From: Lysobacterales bacterium 15-68-25
Lineage (GTDB): Bacteria > Pseudomonadota > Gammaproteobacteria > Xanthomonadales > Rhodanobacteraceae
Length of the DNA: 53,157 bases
Direction: 5' to 3'
Assembly (NCBI GenBank): GCA_002279065.1
Contig: NCKB01000017.1
Location: 1-53,157 of the forward strand
Part shown: positions 39,683-47,990 of the stretch, in pieces
How the letters are laid out: each line of letters begins with the position of its first letter
Position numbering within the stretch: the stretch's first letter is position 1
Translations under genes and position numbers: made by a program
Notes under the pieces: model-generated
The model's input: the letters and a program-made list of their open reading frames with translations, nothing else
Databases searched by the model: none
Told to the model about the DNA's origin: nothing

Positions 39683-41440
39683 TCACGACTCCCGCACGTA
39701 GTGCCCGGGAGCATCGGCAAGCGGGCGATAACCGGCACGGGCGTTGCCCATCCGGGGCGGCTCGACCGGCGCGCCGGAATGCTCGTCCAGCCACCGCACC
39801 CACGCTGGCCACCACGAGCCGTCGTGCGTCGGCGCCTGTTCGAGCCAGTCGTCGGGGCCGATGTAGGCAGCACCCTTCGGACGCCGCAGCAACTGGTAGC
39901 TGCGATGCGGGTGTCCCGGCTCGCTGACGATGCCGGCGTTGTGCCCGCCGCTGGTCAGCACGAAGGTCAGGTCGGCCACAGTGAGGTAATGCAGCTTGTA
40001 GACCGATCGCCATGGCGCGACGTGATCGGTCTGCGTGCCGACGCAGAATATCGGCAGGGTGATGTCGCTCAGCGCGACCGGCCGCTCTCCCACCGGATAG
40101 CGTCCCTCGGCCAGGTCGTTGCGCAGGAACAGCCGACGCAGGTACTCCGAATGCATGCGCGCTGGCATGCGGGTGGCATCGGCGTTCCAGGCCATCAGGT
40201 CGTTGATCGAAGGGCGCGTGCCCATCAGGTACTCGCCGACCATGCGCGACCACAGCAGGTCGTACGACCGCAGCATCTGGAACGCGCCGGCCATCTGCTG
40301 GGCGGTCAGATAGCCGGTCTGCGCCATCTGCGCCTCGAGCAGGGAAACCTGGCTCTCGTCGACGAACAGCCCCAGTTCGCCCGGTTCGGTGAAGTCGGTC
40401 TGCGCCGCGAACAGGGTGACCGAGGCCAGTCGATGGTCGCCGTCGCGGGCCATGGCGGCCGCGCCGATGGACAGCAGCGTGCCGCCCAGGCAGTAGCCGA
40501 CCCCATGCACCTTCCGCTTCGGGACGATGGCGTTCAGTGCGTCCAGTGCCGCCATCACGCCGAGCCGGAGGTAATCCTCCATGCCCAGGTCATGGTCCTC
40601 GGCCACGGGGTTTTTCCACGACAGGCAGAACACCGTGTGGCCCTGGTCGACCAGGTAGCGGATCAGCGAGTTGTGCGGCGAGAGATCGAGGATGTAGTAC
40701 TTCATGATCCAGGCCGGCACGATCAGGATCGGCTCGGGCCGCACCTTGTCGGTCGTGGGCGTGTACTGGATCAGTTCCGCCAGGCGGTTCTTCATCACCA
40801 CCTTGCCCGGGGTGACGGCCAGGTTGCGGCCGACCGCGTACTCCTCGGTGCCGGCCGGCGGCGCGCCGATCGCCAGCCGGTCCAGGTCGTCCAGCGCGTT
40901 GAGCCAGCCGTGCCAGAGATTGGTGCCGGCCTGTTCGATCGTCTGCTTCAGGACCACCGGATTGGTGGCCAGCTGGTTGCCGGGCGACCACATGTCCAGC
41001 CATTGGCGGGCAACGAAGCCGGCGACTTCCGCATGGTGCTTTTCGACCCCGTCGACGCCTTGGGTGGCTTCCTCCCACCAGCGCTCGGCCATCAGGAATG
41101 CCTGCTGCATGACGTTGAACGGCCAGCGGCTCCACTCCGGCTCGCGGAAGCGTCGGTCACCGGGACGGGGCGTGACGCAGCCGGTGCCGTTGCCCGTGGC
41201 ACCAGGCAGGGAGCAGCGCGCCGCATACTCCGCCAGCGCCTGCCATTGCTGCAGTCCCAGGTGCATCAGCTCCAGCCGCTTGCCGGGCGAGGCGGCCAGG
41301 TGGGAAGCCCAGTCGCTCCAGGCCAGTTGCAGCGAAGCGGGGGAGATCGAGGCCGTCCATCGCGCCAGCGCTGCGCGCACCTGGCGATCGATACGCTCGG
41401 CGGGCGTCGAGGTGGCGGGAGCGGGGACGACGTCCTTCAT
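39683..41440 (-). CDS. phaC: Class I polyhydroxyalkanoate synthase
   Basis: Polymerises (R)-3-hydroxyacyl-CoA on the granule surface. The 585-aa length fits class I. The lipase-box-like GYCLGG contains the nucleophile Cys317, close to Cys319 of Cupriavidus PhaC. VLTSGGHNAGIVSEPGHP holds the catalytic His, and LPIFCVGTQTDHVAPW the Asp. The start at 41440 gives MKDVVPAPATS; the open frame upstream is low-complexity. An FNR/Dnr-type palindrome lies 89 nt upstream. It is the first gene of the minus-strand block. Confidence 0.96.
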   Translation of the reverse strand: MKDVVPAPATSTPAERIDRQVRAALARWTASISPASLQLAWSDWASHLAASPGKRLELMHLGLQQWQALAEYAARCSLPGATGNGTGCVTPRPGDRRFREPEWSRWPFNVMQQAFLMAERWWEEATQGVDGVEKHHAEVAGFVARQWLDMWSPGNQLATNPVVLKQTIEQAGTNLWHGWLNALDDLDRLAIGAPPAGTEEYAVGRNLAVTPGKVVMKNRLAELIQYTPTTDKVRPEPILIVPAWIMKYYILDLSPHNSLIRYLVDQGHTVFCLSWKNPVAEDHDLGMEDYLRLGVMAALDALNAIVPKRKVHGVGYCLGGTLLSIGAAAMARDGDHRLASVTLFAAQTDFTEPGELGLFVDESQVSLLEAQMAQTGYLTAQQMAGAFQMLRSYDLLWSRMVGEYLMGTRPSINDLMAWNADATRMPARMHSEYLRRLFLRNDLAEGRYPVGERPVALSDITLPIFCVGTQTDHVAPWRSVYKLHYLTVADLTFVLTSGGHNAGIVSEPGHPHRSYQLLRRPKGAAYIGPDDWLEQAPTHDGSWWPAWVRWLDEHSGAPVEPPRMGNARAGYRPLADAPGHYVRES

Positions 41441-41528
41441 CGGATGACCCGTATGCGCGGAGGTGTTCCGGCAGCTGTGATGCCGGAGAGGCAAGTGGGC
41501 AGGATGCGCCGCCACATCGGGACGGGCC

Positions 41529-41542
41529 TTGACTGAAGTCAA
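41529..41542. promoter_or_regulatory. FNR/Dnr-type palindrome between phaC and yciI-like gene
   Basis: ttgac-tgaa-gtcaa is a perfect inverted repeat of the FNR/Dnr/CRP class, roughly in the middle of the divergent 193-bp region (89 nt before phaC, 91 nt before the yciI-like gene). With the similar site before atpD it suggests joint control of PHB and N-ATPase genes by a low-oxygen or NO regulator. Confidence 0.65.
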
Positions 41543-41633
41543 CCAGCCCTCCGAACGTTACTGCGACGCAGCAAGGTCCGCCGCTGGCAGCCGCTGAAGT
41601 AAAATGGCGGTTTGCCCAGTCAGGAAGCGCCTC

Positions 41634-41933
41634 ATGTGGTTTGCCGTCCACGCCAAGGACCACCCCGATTCCCTCGCCAAGCGCATGGCCGCACGGCCTG
41701 AGCACCTGGCCCGCCTGCATGCGCTGCAGGCCGAAGGCCGCCTGCTGCTGGCCGGTCCGTTCCCGGCGGTCGCCTCGGAGGACCCGGGCCCGGCCGGCTT
41801 CACCGGCAGCCTGATCATCGCCGAGTTCGCCAGCCAGGCCGATGCCGAAGCCTGGGCCGCCGCTGACCCTTACGTTCAGGCTGGCGTCTACGCCGAGGTC
41901 GAGGTCAAGCCGTTCCGCAAGACCCTGCCATGA
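41634..41933 (+). CDS. YciI-like protein
   Basis: A 99-aa protein of the YciI family (dimeric alpha-beta barrel, EthD/muconolactone-isomerase-like). [20 protein letters not shown], the [10 protein letters not shown] helix, LLLAGPF and [20 protein letters not shown] are characteristic; His residues in the first and second segments are the usual putative active site. aggaagcg supports the ATG at 41634. The stop overlaps bolA by 4 nt. Substrate unknown. Confidence 0.9.
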   Translation: MWFAVHAKDHPDSLAKRMAARPEHLARLHALQAEGRLLLAGPFPAVASEDPGPAGFTGSLIIAEFASQADAEAWAAADPYVQAGVYAEVEVKPFRKTLP

Positions 41934-42193
41934 GCCGGGCGATGGTCGAGCAGATCCGCGAGCGGCTCGCCGCCGCCCTGGCGCCGACCGAGCTGGAGGT
42001 GCTGGACGAGGGCCACAAACACGCCGGCCACGCCAACGCGGGGAAGGGCCATTTCCACGTCCGCATCGTAAGCGCCGCGTTCGCCGGGGTGCTGCCGATC
42101 AAGCGCCACCGCATGGTGTATGCGGCGCTGGATGGCCTGATGGACAACGGGATCCACGCCCTGTCCATCGATGCACGGGCACCTGATGTGTAA
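41930..42193 (+). CDS. BolA-family protein
   Basis: An 87-aa BolA-type protein. BolA proteins pair with monothiol glutaredoxins in Fe-S handling and affect morphology. The conserved helix/KH-like region [20 protein letters not shown] and [12 protein letters not shown] are seen; the His residues are potential Fe-S ligands. It starts in the stop codon of the yciI-like gene, a pairing known in this order. It could be the IbaG type as well as BolA proper. Confidence 0.9.
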   Translation: MSRAMVEQIRERLAAALAPTELEVLDEGHKHAGHANAGKGHFHVRIVSAAFAGVLPIKRHRMVYAALDGLMDNGIHALSIDARAPDV

Positions 42194-42228
42194 AATCAGC
42201 CGCTTGCAGTAACTTCTTCAAGTGGATT

Positions 42229-42256
42229 GCGCCGCCGCAACGCATTGCGGCGGCGC
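42229..42256 (+). promoter_or_regulatory. Perfect 12-bp hairpin in the smc leader
   Basis: gcgccgccgcaa / ttgcggcggcgc with loop cgca lies between bolA and smc, 70 nt before the smc ATG. Without a T run it is not a standard terminator. It could protect or process the bolA-smc transcript or act in attenuation. Confidence 0.5.
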
Positions 42257-42325
42257 CTGCCGTTTGGCACAGTGCCCCGTCGCCCCGCGTTCGCGTGGGC
42301 GCTCTTAAGGAATGTTGAGCCGCCG

Positions 42326-45300
42326 ATGCGCCTGACCACCATCAAACTTGCCGGATTCAAGTCGTTCGTCGATCCGACCACGTTGCACCTGCCCACCAAC
42401 ATGACCGGCGTGGTCGGTCCGAACGGTTGCGGCAAGTCCAACATCATCGACGCGATCCGCTGGGTGATGGGCGAGAGCGCCGCCAGCCGCCTGCGCGGCG
42501 ACTCGCTGACCGACGTGATCTTTTCCGGCTCCAACTCGCGCAAGCCGGTGGGGCAGGCCACGGTGGAGCTGATCTTCGACAACGCCGACGGTTCGGTGCA
42601 GGGCGAGTACGGCCAGTACGCGGAGATCTCGGTCAAGCGCCAGGTGACCCGCGACGGCCAGTCGTCGTACTTCCTCAACGGCGCACGCTGCCGCCGCCGC
42701 GACATCACCGACCTGTTCCTCGGCACCGGCCTGGGGCCGCGCAGCTACTCGATCATCGAGCAGGGCATGATCAGCCAGATCGTGGAGGCGGCGCCGGAGG
42801 ACCTGCGCACCCACCTGGAAGAGGCCGCCGGCATCTCCAAGTACAAGGAGCGCCGCAAGGAGACCGAGAGCCGGATCAAGTCCACCCGCGAGAACCTCGA
42901 CCGCGTGCGCGACGTGCGCGACGAGGTGGACAAGCAGCTCGAGCACCTCAACCGCCAGGCCCGCGCCGCCGAGCGCTGGAAGGCGCTGAAGGAAGAACAG
43001 ACCCGCAAGGAGGCCGAGCTGCGCGCGCTGGAATACCGCGCGCTGAAGGGTCAGCACGACGGCGAAGGGCAGGGGCTGTCCGCCGCCGAGATCGCCATCG
43101 AGAAGAAGCTCGCCGAGCAGCGCCACGTCGAGGCGCAGCTGGAAACCGTGCGCGAGCGGCACGTCGCCGCCAGCGATCATCTGAACAGCGTGCAGGCCGA
43201 GGTCTACAAGGTCGGCGCCGAGATCGCCCGCGTCGAGCAGCAGGTGCGCTTCAACAAGGAAACCGCCGAGCGGCTGCAGCGCGCCCAGGGCGAAGCCGAG
43301 CGCGAGCACGCCGAGCTGGCCTCGCACATCGCCACCGACCGCGAGCAGATCGAGACGCTGCGCATGGCGCTGGCCGAGGGCGAGCCCAAGCTCGAAGCGC
43401 TGCAGCAGATGCAGGACGAGACCGCCGAGGCTCAGCGCAGCACCGAGTCGAAGCTCTCCGACTGGCAGCAGCGCTGGGACGCCTACACCCGTACCGCGGG
43501 CGAATCCAGCCGTGCGGCCGAGGTCGAGCGCACCAAGCTCAACTACCTCGATCGCCAGGCGGTGGACCTGGCCCGGCGCCGCGAGGCGCTGGAAGCCGAG
43601 CAGAAGGCCACCGACGTCACCGCGCTCGATGCCGCCGCCGAGCAGCTGGAAACCGAGCACGAGACCCAGCGTGAGCGGGTTGAGACGTTGGGACAGATGC
43701 TCGACCAGCACAAGTCGGCGCACGAGAAGGTGCTCGACGAGGAGCGCCAGGTGCAGTCCGCGCTGAACGAGGCGCGCCAGCAACTGCAGACCGCGCGCGG
43801 TCGGCTGTCATCGCTGGAGGCGCTGCAGCACGCCGCGCTGGGCCAGGAGGAATCGGCCGCCAGCGGCTGGCTGGCCGGCTTCGGGCTGGACAAGGCACGC
43901 CGTCTGGGCGAATCGCTGCAGGTCGATGCCGGCTGGGAGTCGGCGGTCGAGACCGTGCTGGCTGGCCTGCTCGACGGCGTGCTGGTGGACGATCCACTGG
44001 CGCTGGCCAACGATTTCGCCTCGCTGGGCGAGGCCGATCTCGCCCTGCTGGCCGCGCAGTCCGGCGGGCAGGGCGCCGAGGGCACGCTGGCCGCACGTGT
44101 TCGCGGCCCGGCCGCGGCGTTGGAGTTGCTGTCGCAGGTACATACCGCCGACACGCTGGAGGAAGCGCGTAACCGGGTCGGTTCGCTTGGCGCCGGCCAG
44201 TCGGTGATCACCCGCACCGGCGAATGGTTGGCCCCGCAGTGGGCCCGCGTGCGCCGGGCGCAGGGCAACCAGGTCGGCGTGCTGGCGCGCGAGCGGGAGA
44301 TCCGCACGCTGACCGACCAGATCGCCACGCTGGAGGCGCGCATCGAGGAGGCCACCGGCCAGCTCGAAGACCTGCGCACCGCCAAGTTCGAAGCCGAGCG
44401 CGCCCGCGACGACGCCCAGCGTGAGCTGTACAACGCCCATCGCCGCCAGTCCGAGCTGGCTGGCCAGCTGCAAAGCCATCGCGGCAAGGTCGAGACCGCC
44501 CGCGCCCGCGCGGAGAAGGTCGCCGGCGAATTGTCCGCGCTGATCGAGCAACTCGACGAACTGCAGGGCCAGACCCGGGAGGCGCGGGCGCGACTGGACG
44601 AGTCGGTCAACCACATGGGTGACCTGGAAGACCAGCGCCGCGAGCTCGAGAACGAGCGCCGCGCCCTGCTGGAAGCGCGTGAAGAAGCCCGCATGAACGC
44701 CCGCGAGGCCGCCGACCAGGCGCACGCGCTGGCGCTGTCGATGGAGTCCAAGCGTTCCTCGCTGGCCTCGCTGGAGCAGGCGCTGGCCCGTCTCGACGCG
44801 CAGATCCGCGTGGTCGAAGCGCGCCGCACCGAGATCGCCGAACAGCTCGCCTCCGGCGCCGATCCGATCGCCGAGCTGGAAGCCGAGCGCCAGACCTATC
44901 TCGACCAGCGTCTGCTGGTCGATCGACAACTGGTCGAGGCCCGCCGCGCGCTGGAAGACTGCGACATCGAGGTGCGCAAGCTGGAACAGCAGCGCCAGCT
45001 GCACGAGCAGGAACTGGCCGCGCTGCGCGAGCAGCATTCCGAGAAGCGCCTCGCCGCCCAGGCGCTGCAGATGCGTGCGCAGCAGCTGGCCGACGCGATC
45101 GCCGCTTCCGGCCTGGAACTGGAGGCGCTGCTGGCCGAACTGGCCGAACTGGCCGAGGACGCCGATGCCGACGCCTGGCGCCGCCAGCTCACCGACATCG
45201 GCCAGAAGATCGTGCGACTGGAGCCGGTCAACCTGGCCGCGATCCAGGAACACGCCGAGCAGAGCGAGCGCAAGACCTACCTGGACAACCAGCTCAACGA

Positions 45301-45835
45301 CCTCACCAGCGCGATGGAAACGCTGGAGGACGCGATCAAGAAGATCGACCGCGAGACGCGCCAGCGCTTCAAGGAGACCTTCGATCGCGTCAACGCCGGC
45401 GTGCAGGAGCTGTTCCCGCGCCTGTTCGGCGGCGGCCACGCCTACCTGGAGCTGACCGGCGACGACCTGCTCAGCACCGGCGTGGCGATCATGGCCCGCC
45501 CCCCGGGCAAGCGCGTATCGAACATCTCGCTGCTGTCCGGTGGCGAGAAGGCGCTGACCGCGGTGTCGCTGGTGTTCTCCATCTTCGGCCTCAACCCCGC
45601 GCCGTTCTGCCTGCTCGACGAGGTGGACGCACCGCTGGACGAGGCCAACGTGGGCCGCTTCTCCGCGATGGTGCGCGAGATGAGCGAGAAGGTGCAGTTC
45701 ATCTTCATCAGCCACAACAAGGCCACGATGGAAGCGGCCACCCAGTTGTGCGGCGTGACCATGCGCGAACCCGGCGTGTCGCGCCTGGTGCAGGTGGATC
45801 TGGCCGAAGCGGCTAAACTTGCCGGCGCCGCCTAA
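42326..45835 (+). CDS. smc: Chromosome segregation protein SMC
   Basis: Condensin ATPase that organises and separates chromosomes with ScpA and ScpB. The 1169-aa protein has an N-terminal ABC half with Walker A GPNGCGKSN, two long coiled-coil arms (about 170-500 and 660-1000) around the hinge (about 510-650), and a C-terminal half with signature LSGGEKALTA and Walker B FCLLDEVDAPLDE. Length is normal. The ATG at 42326 gives MRLTTIKLAGFKSFVDPT as in other SMCs; 33 upstream codons overlap the hairpin. zipA follows after 12 nt, as in xanthomonads. Confidence 0.96.
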   Translation: MRLTTIKLAGFKSFVDPTTLHLPTNMTGVVGPNGCGKSNIIDAIRWVMGESAASRLRGDSLTDVIFSGSNSRKPVGQATVELIFDNADGSVQGEYGQYAEISVKRQVTRDGQSSYFLNGARCRRRDITDLFLGTGLGPRSYSIIEQGMISQIVEAAPEDLRTHLEEAAGISKYKERRKETESRIKSTRENLDRVRDVRDEVDKQLEHLNRQARAAERWKALKEEQTRKEAELRALEYRALKGQHDGEGQGLSAAEIAIEKKLAEQRHVEAQLETVRERHVAASDHLNSVQAEVYKVGAEIARVEQQVRFNKETAERLQRAQGEAEREHAELASHIATDREQIETLRMALAEGEPKLEALQQMQDETAEAQRSTESKLSDWQQRWDAYTRTAGESSRAAEVERTKLNYLDRQAVDLARRREALEAEQKATDVTALDAAAEQLETEHETQRERVETLGQMLDQHKSAHEKVLDEERQVQSALNEARQQLQTARGRLSSLEALQHAALGQEESAASGWLAGFGLDKARRLGESLQVDAGWESAVETVLAGLLDGVLVDDPLALANDFASLGEADLALLAAQSGGQGAEGTLAARVRGPAAALELLSQVHTADTLEEARNRVGSLGAGQSVITRTGEWLAPQWARVRRAQGNQVGVLAREREIRTLTDQIATLEARIEEATGQLEDLRTAKFEAERARDDAQRELYNAHRRQSELAGQLQSHRGKVETARARAEKVAGELSALIEQLDELQGQTREARARLDESVNHMGDLEDQRRELENERRALLEAREEARMNAREAADQAHALALSMESKRSSLASLEQALARLDAQIRVVEARRTEIAEQLASGADPIAELEAERQTYLDQRLLVDRQLVEARRALEDCDIEVRKLEQQRQLHEQELAALREQHSEKRLAAQALQMRAQQLADAIAASGLELEALLAELAELAEDADADAWRRQLTDIGQKIVRLEPVNLAAIQEHAEQSERKTYLDNQLNDLTSAMETLEDAIKKIDRETRQRFKETFDRVNAGVQELFPRLFGGGHAYLELTGDDLLSTGVAIMARPPGKRVSNISLLSGGEKALTAVSLVFSIFGLNPAPFCLLDEVDAPLDEANVGRFSAMVREMSEKVQFIFISHNKATMEAATQLCGVTMREPGVSRLVQVDLAEAAKLAGAA

Positions 45836-45847
45836 AGGACATTCGCC

Positions 45848-46870
45848 ATGACGCTCGAGATGCCACTCGCTCTGGCCTGGAACGCCAACGTCGGCGTTCC
45901 GCTGCTCATCGCCGGCCTGATCGTGCTCGGCCTGATCTGGCTGTTCGGTCAGCCGAAGAAGGAGCAGGGCAAGCGCCGGCCCGCGCCGGAACCGGCTGCC
46001 GGCGGTAGCGGCCACCATGAACGCCGCGAACCGACCGTGGGCCACACCAGCCTCGCCGACGACCCGTTCTTCAGTTCGCTCGACCGCGTCGCCCAGGTGC
46101 CGGAATCCGAGCAGCCGGAGCAGGGCGAACTGGACATGGGCTTGCGCGAGGAGCTGGAGAAGCTCGGCGCGACGCTTGCCGGCGAGCGCGGCAACGAACC
46201 CGCGCAAACCAGGAAATCGCCGCGTCCGTCCAGCCAGGCCGAATCGATCATCAACGCACTGCGTTCGCCCGGCATGCCTGGCGACGGTGCGCCCGCGCCT
46301 CAACCGGCGATCGCTCCGGCGCCGACGCCAGCGCCTGCACCGGTGGCGGCCCCGGTTCCGGCGGCCAGCCCGGCGCCGCGCCAGGTGCCGCGGTCCGACC
46401 TGGGACGCCGCCCGCCGCAGATGCCGGTAGAACGCATCGTCACGCTGTTCGTGGTGGCCCGCGAGGGCGAGCTGTTCCACGGTCCGGATCTCGTCGTGGC
46501 GGCGGAGAAGGCGGGCCTCGAGTTCGGCGACATGGGCATCTATCACCGCCTGGTCGACGGCAAGCGCGAGCTGGGCCCCATCTTCAGCGTGGCCAACATG
46601 CTCAAGCCCGGCAATTTCGACATCGCGCGGCTGGAGTCCCTGCGCACGCCGGGCCTGAGCTTCTTCATGACGCTGCCGGCGCCGATTCCCGCGCTCGATG
46701 CGTGGGACGCCATGCTGCCCACCGCGCAGCGCATCGCCGAACTGCTCGACGGCCAGGTGCTCGACGAAGAGCGCAATGCACTGGGTCGCCAGCGCATCGC
46801 GCACATCCGCGACGAACTGCGCGGCTGGGACCGCGACCACGAAGGCGAAGAGATCATCTTCGGCCGCTGA
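45848..46870 (+). CDS. zipA: Cell division protein ZipA
   Basis: Inner-membrane anchor of FtsZ, 340 aa. A single N-terminal membrane helix (about 15-34, LLIAGLIVLGLIWLFG) is followed by a charged and Pro/Ala-rich linker (about 35-190) and the C-terminal FtsZ-binding domain (about 195-335) with FVVAREGELFHGPDLV and the later ANMLKPGNFDIARLESL. This order is characteristic. ligA, usually next, is replaced here by the transposon region after a terminator. Confidence 0.95.
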   Translation: MTLEMPLALAWNANVGVPLLIAGLIVLGLIWLFGQPKKEQGKRRPAPEPAAGGSGHHERREPTVGHTSLADDPFFSSLDRVAQVPESEQPEQGELDMGLREELEKLGATLAGERGNEPAQTRKSPRPSSQAESIINALRSPGMPGDGAPAPQPAIAPAPTPAPAPVAAPVPAASPAPRQVPRSDLGRRPPQMPVERIVTLFVVAREGELFHGPDLVVAAEKAGLEFGDMGIYHRLVDGKRELGPIFSVANMLKPGNFDIARLESLRTPGLSFFMTLPAPIPALDAWDAMLPTAQRIAELLDGQVLDEERNALGRQRIAHIRDELRGWDRDHEGEEIIFGR

Positions 46871-46895
46871 GCCTCCGTCCCGTTTGCAAGCGAGA

Positions 46896-46922
46896 GAAAG
46901 GGCCGCATCGCGGCCCTTTTTC
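46896..46922 (+). terminator. Rho-independent terminator after zipA
   Basis: A 10-bp stem aaagggccgc / gcggcccttt with loop atc and a T run to 46921. It ends the smc-zipA transcript. The neighbouring base composition falls in G+C from about 46990. Confidence 0.8.
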
Positions 46923-47180
46923 ATGGACGTCGGGACAGGGCTCGGATCCGTTCTGTGAGCGGAGGGGGAGTTCGCCGGCACCAGCCAGTCAGCCTTTTGG
47001 ATGCGCGCAAACTTCCGAAAATCCTTTGAAATCCGTGTATTGCCAACCATTCCTCTTGATTGAGGTTGCGCTTTCAGAATTGAATCCGCGCTAATTGGTC
47101 GCGAACTTGCAGAGTTTGCTCAGTTCGGTCACGAACATTTGCAGCGGTGCCCGCCGGCATCCAATTCCCTCAGGCTTCAC
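46923..47180. mobile_element. Probable transposon-end region beside zipA
   Basis: About 260 bp without a gene. The first 60 nt have the host GC level; from about 46990 AT content rises. It contains two diverged copies of a repeat, tggtcgcgaacttgcagag (47096-47114) and cggtcacgaacatttgcagcg (47126-47146), 30 nt apart. Multiple TnsB/TniA-binding repeats at the ends are typical of Tn7-like elements. The exact terminal TG could not be placed; no target duplication can be checked because the other end is outside the window. Confidence 0.45.
47096..47146. repeat. Direct repeat pair near transposon end
   Basis: Copies at 47096-47114 and 47126-47146 share ggtc-cgaac and ttgcag, with a 2-nt length difference in the middle. 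They may be TniA (TnsB-like) binding sites. Only two copies are recognisable, fewer than in Tn7. Confidence 0.45.
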
Positions 47181-47861
47181 CTACCGGTGTGCCCAAGCGT
47201 CAACGATTGCCGTCCGAGAAAAGGCAACCTCTGCGTGGAGTTTGGAGGCGTGATCTAGCGCCAAATTGAAGGCTTGATTGAGGGTTTTGGCCGTTGCGCT
47301 GGTGCGCAGGCAGGGGAGTTGTCGATCTGCACCGATGACTACAGCGAGAACATCTGCTTCTGTCATAGCCAGGCGTAGGAGCCCGACGGCCAGCCGGCAC
47401 CCGAAATCAGGATTGTAGTGGTCCAGACCGGTACATCCGAGATACTCAGCGAACAGCTCAGGCGATAGAACCTCGATGCGGCTACCAACAAATCGGTAGT
47501 TCTGTTGCGCGACGGTGAGCGCCTTTACGATGTCGCCGTCACGAGCTTGCCGCATACGCTCAGCAACGATCGGGCGCACTTCGGCAATGAGGGCCAAAGT
47601 TTGGTCAAAAGGGACGTGGCCCTCGAGCCACTTCTTACAGGTGCCAGTCGGCATCGACCGCTTTACTGGAGGCAGTCCGCTATTGATTTGGTGTGACCTG
47701 CGATCAGCCCGGGCCCGGGGCGAGAAGGCCAACGCCCGTTCCAGCGCAGTAGGACCATAAACCCCGCCAAGCGCTTCTGCTGCTGCCGCAAAGCTCATGC
47801 GGCCGGCGACCACGCGGGCGTACGGATCCGAAATCCTTGTAGGGACGCGGCGTCGAGGCAT
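47181..47861 (-). CDS. Unknown protein divergent from tniA
   Basis: A 226-aa protein I do not recognise. It starts MPRRRVPTRISDPYARVVAG, with a basic N-terminus, then an Ala-rich helical segment (AAAAEALGGVYGPTALERAL), a centre with PTGTCKKWLEGHVPFDQTL reminiscent of a helix-turn-helix antitoxin/Xre-like element that recognises DNA, and an aliphatic C-terminal half. No membrane segment is apparent. It is divergent from tniA, across a perfect dyad, and runs toward the presumed transposon end. A regulator of the tni operon or a cargo gene is possible. Lower GC than the chromosomal genes agrees with transfer. Confidence 0.6.
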   Translation of the reverse strand: MPRRRVPTRISDPYARVVAGRMSFAAAAEALGGVYGPTALERALAFSPRARADRRSHQINSGLPPVKRSMPTGTCKKWLEGHVPFDQTLALIAEVRPIVAERMRQARDGDIVKALTVAQQNYRFVGSRIEVLSPELFAEYLGCTGLDHYNPDFGCRLAVGLLRLAMTEADVLAVVIGADRQLPCLRTSATAKTLNQAFNLALDHASKLHAEVAFSRTAIVDAWAHR

Positions 47862-47884
47862 GGGCTATCGCATTTAACAATCGT

Positions 47885-47914
47885 GGTAAAGAACGTACCG
47901 GTGCCAACTTTACC
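47885..47914. promoter_or_regulatory. Perfect 30-bp dyad operator between the unknown gene and tniA
   Basis: ggtaaag (47885-47891) and ctttacc (47908-47914) are perfectly symmetric around the palindromic core accggt (47897-47902), with 5 nt on either side. It lies 24 nt before the start codon of the minus-strand gene and about 75-105 nt before tniA. Downstream, TTGACT (47932-47937) may be the -35 of tniA. This is the expected place for an autoregulated operator. Confidence 0.6.
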
Positions 47915-47990
47915 TTCTCGCGCGAGCCCAAGTTGACTAGCATTGGGAGTCGCCTAGCCATTCGTTGTCGAGCATGACGAGTAGTTGCCC

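Noticed and set aside
43808-47050. 1080-codon minus-strand frame opposite smc and zipA
   Set aside because: Spans two clear genes on the opposite strand and has the repetitive composition typical of antisense frames in GC-rich DNA.
46923-47180. ligA start after zipA
   Set aside because: Expected by synteny but no LigA-like translation in either strand; the region belongs to the transposon.
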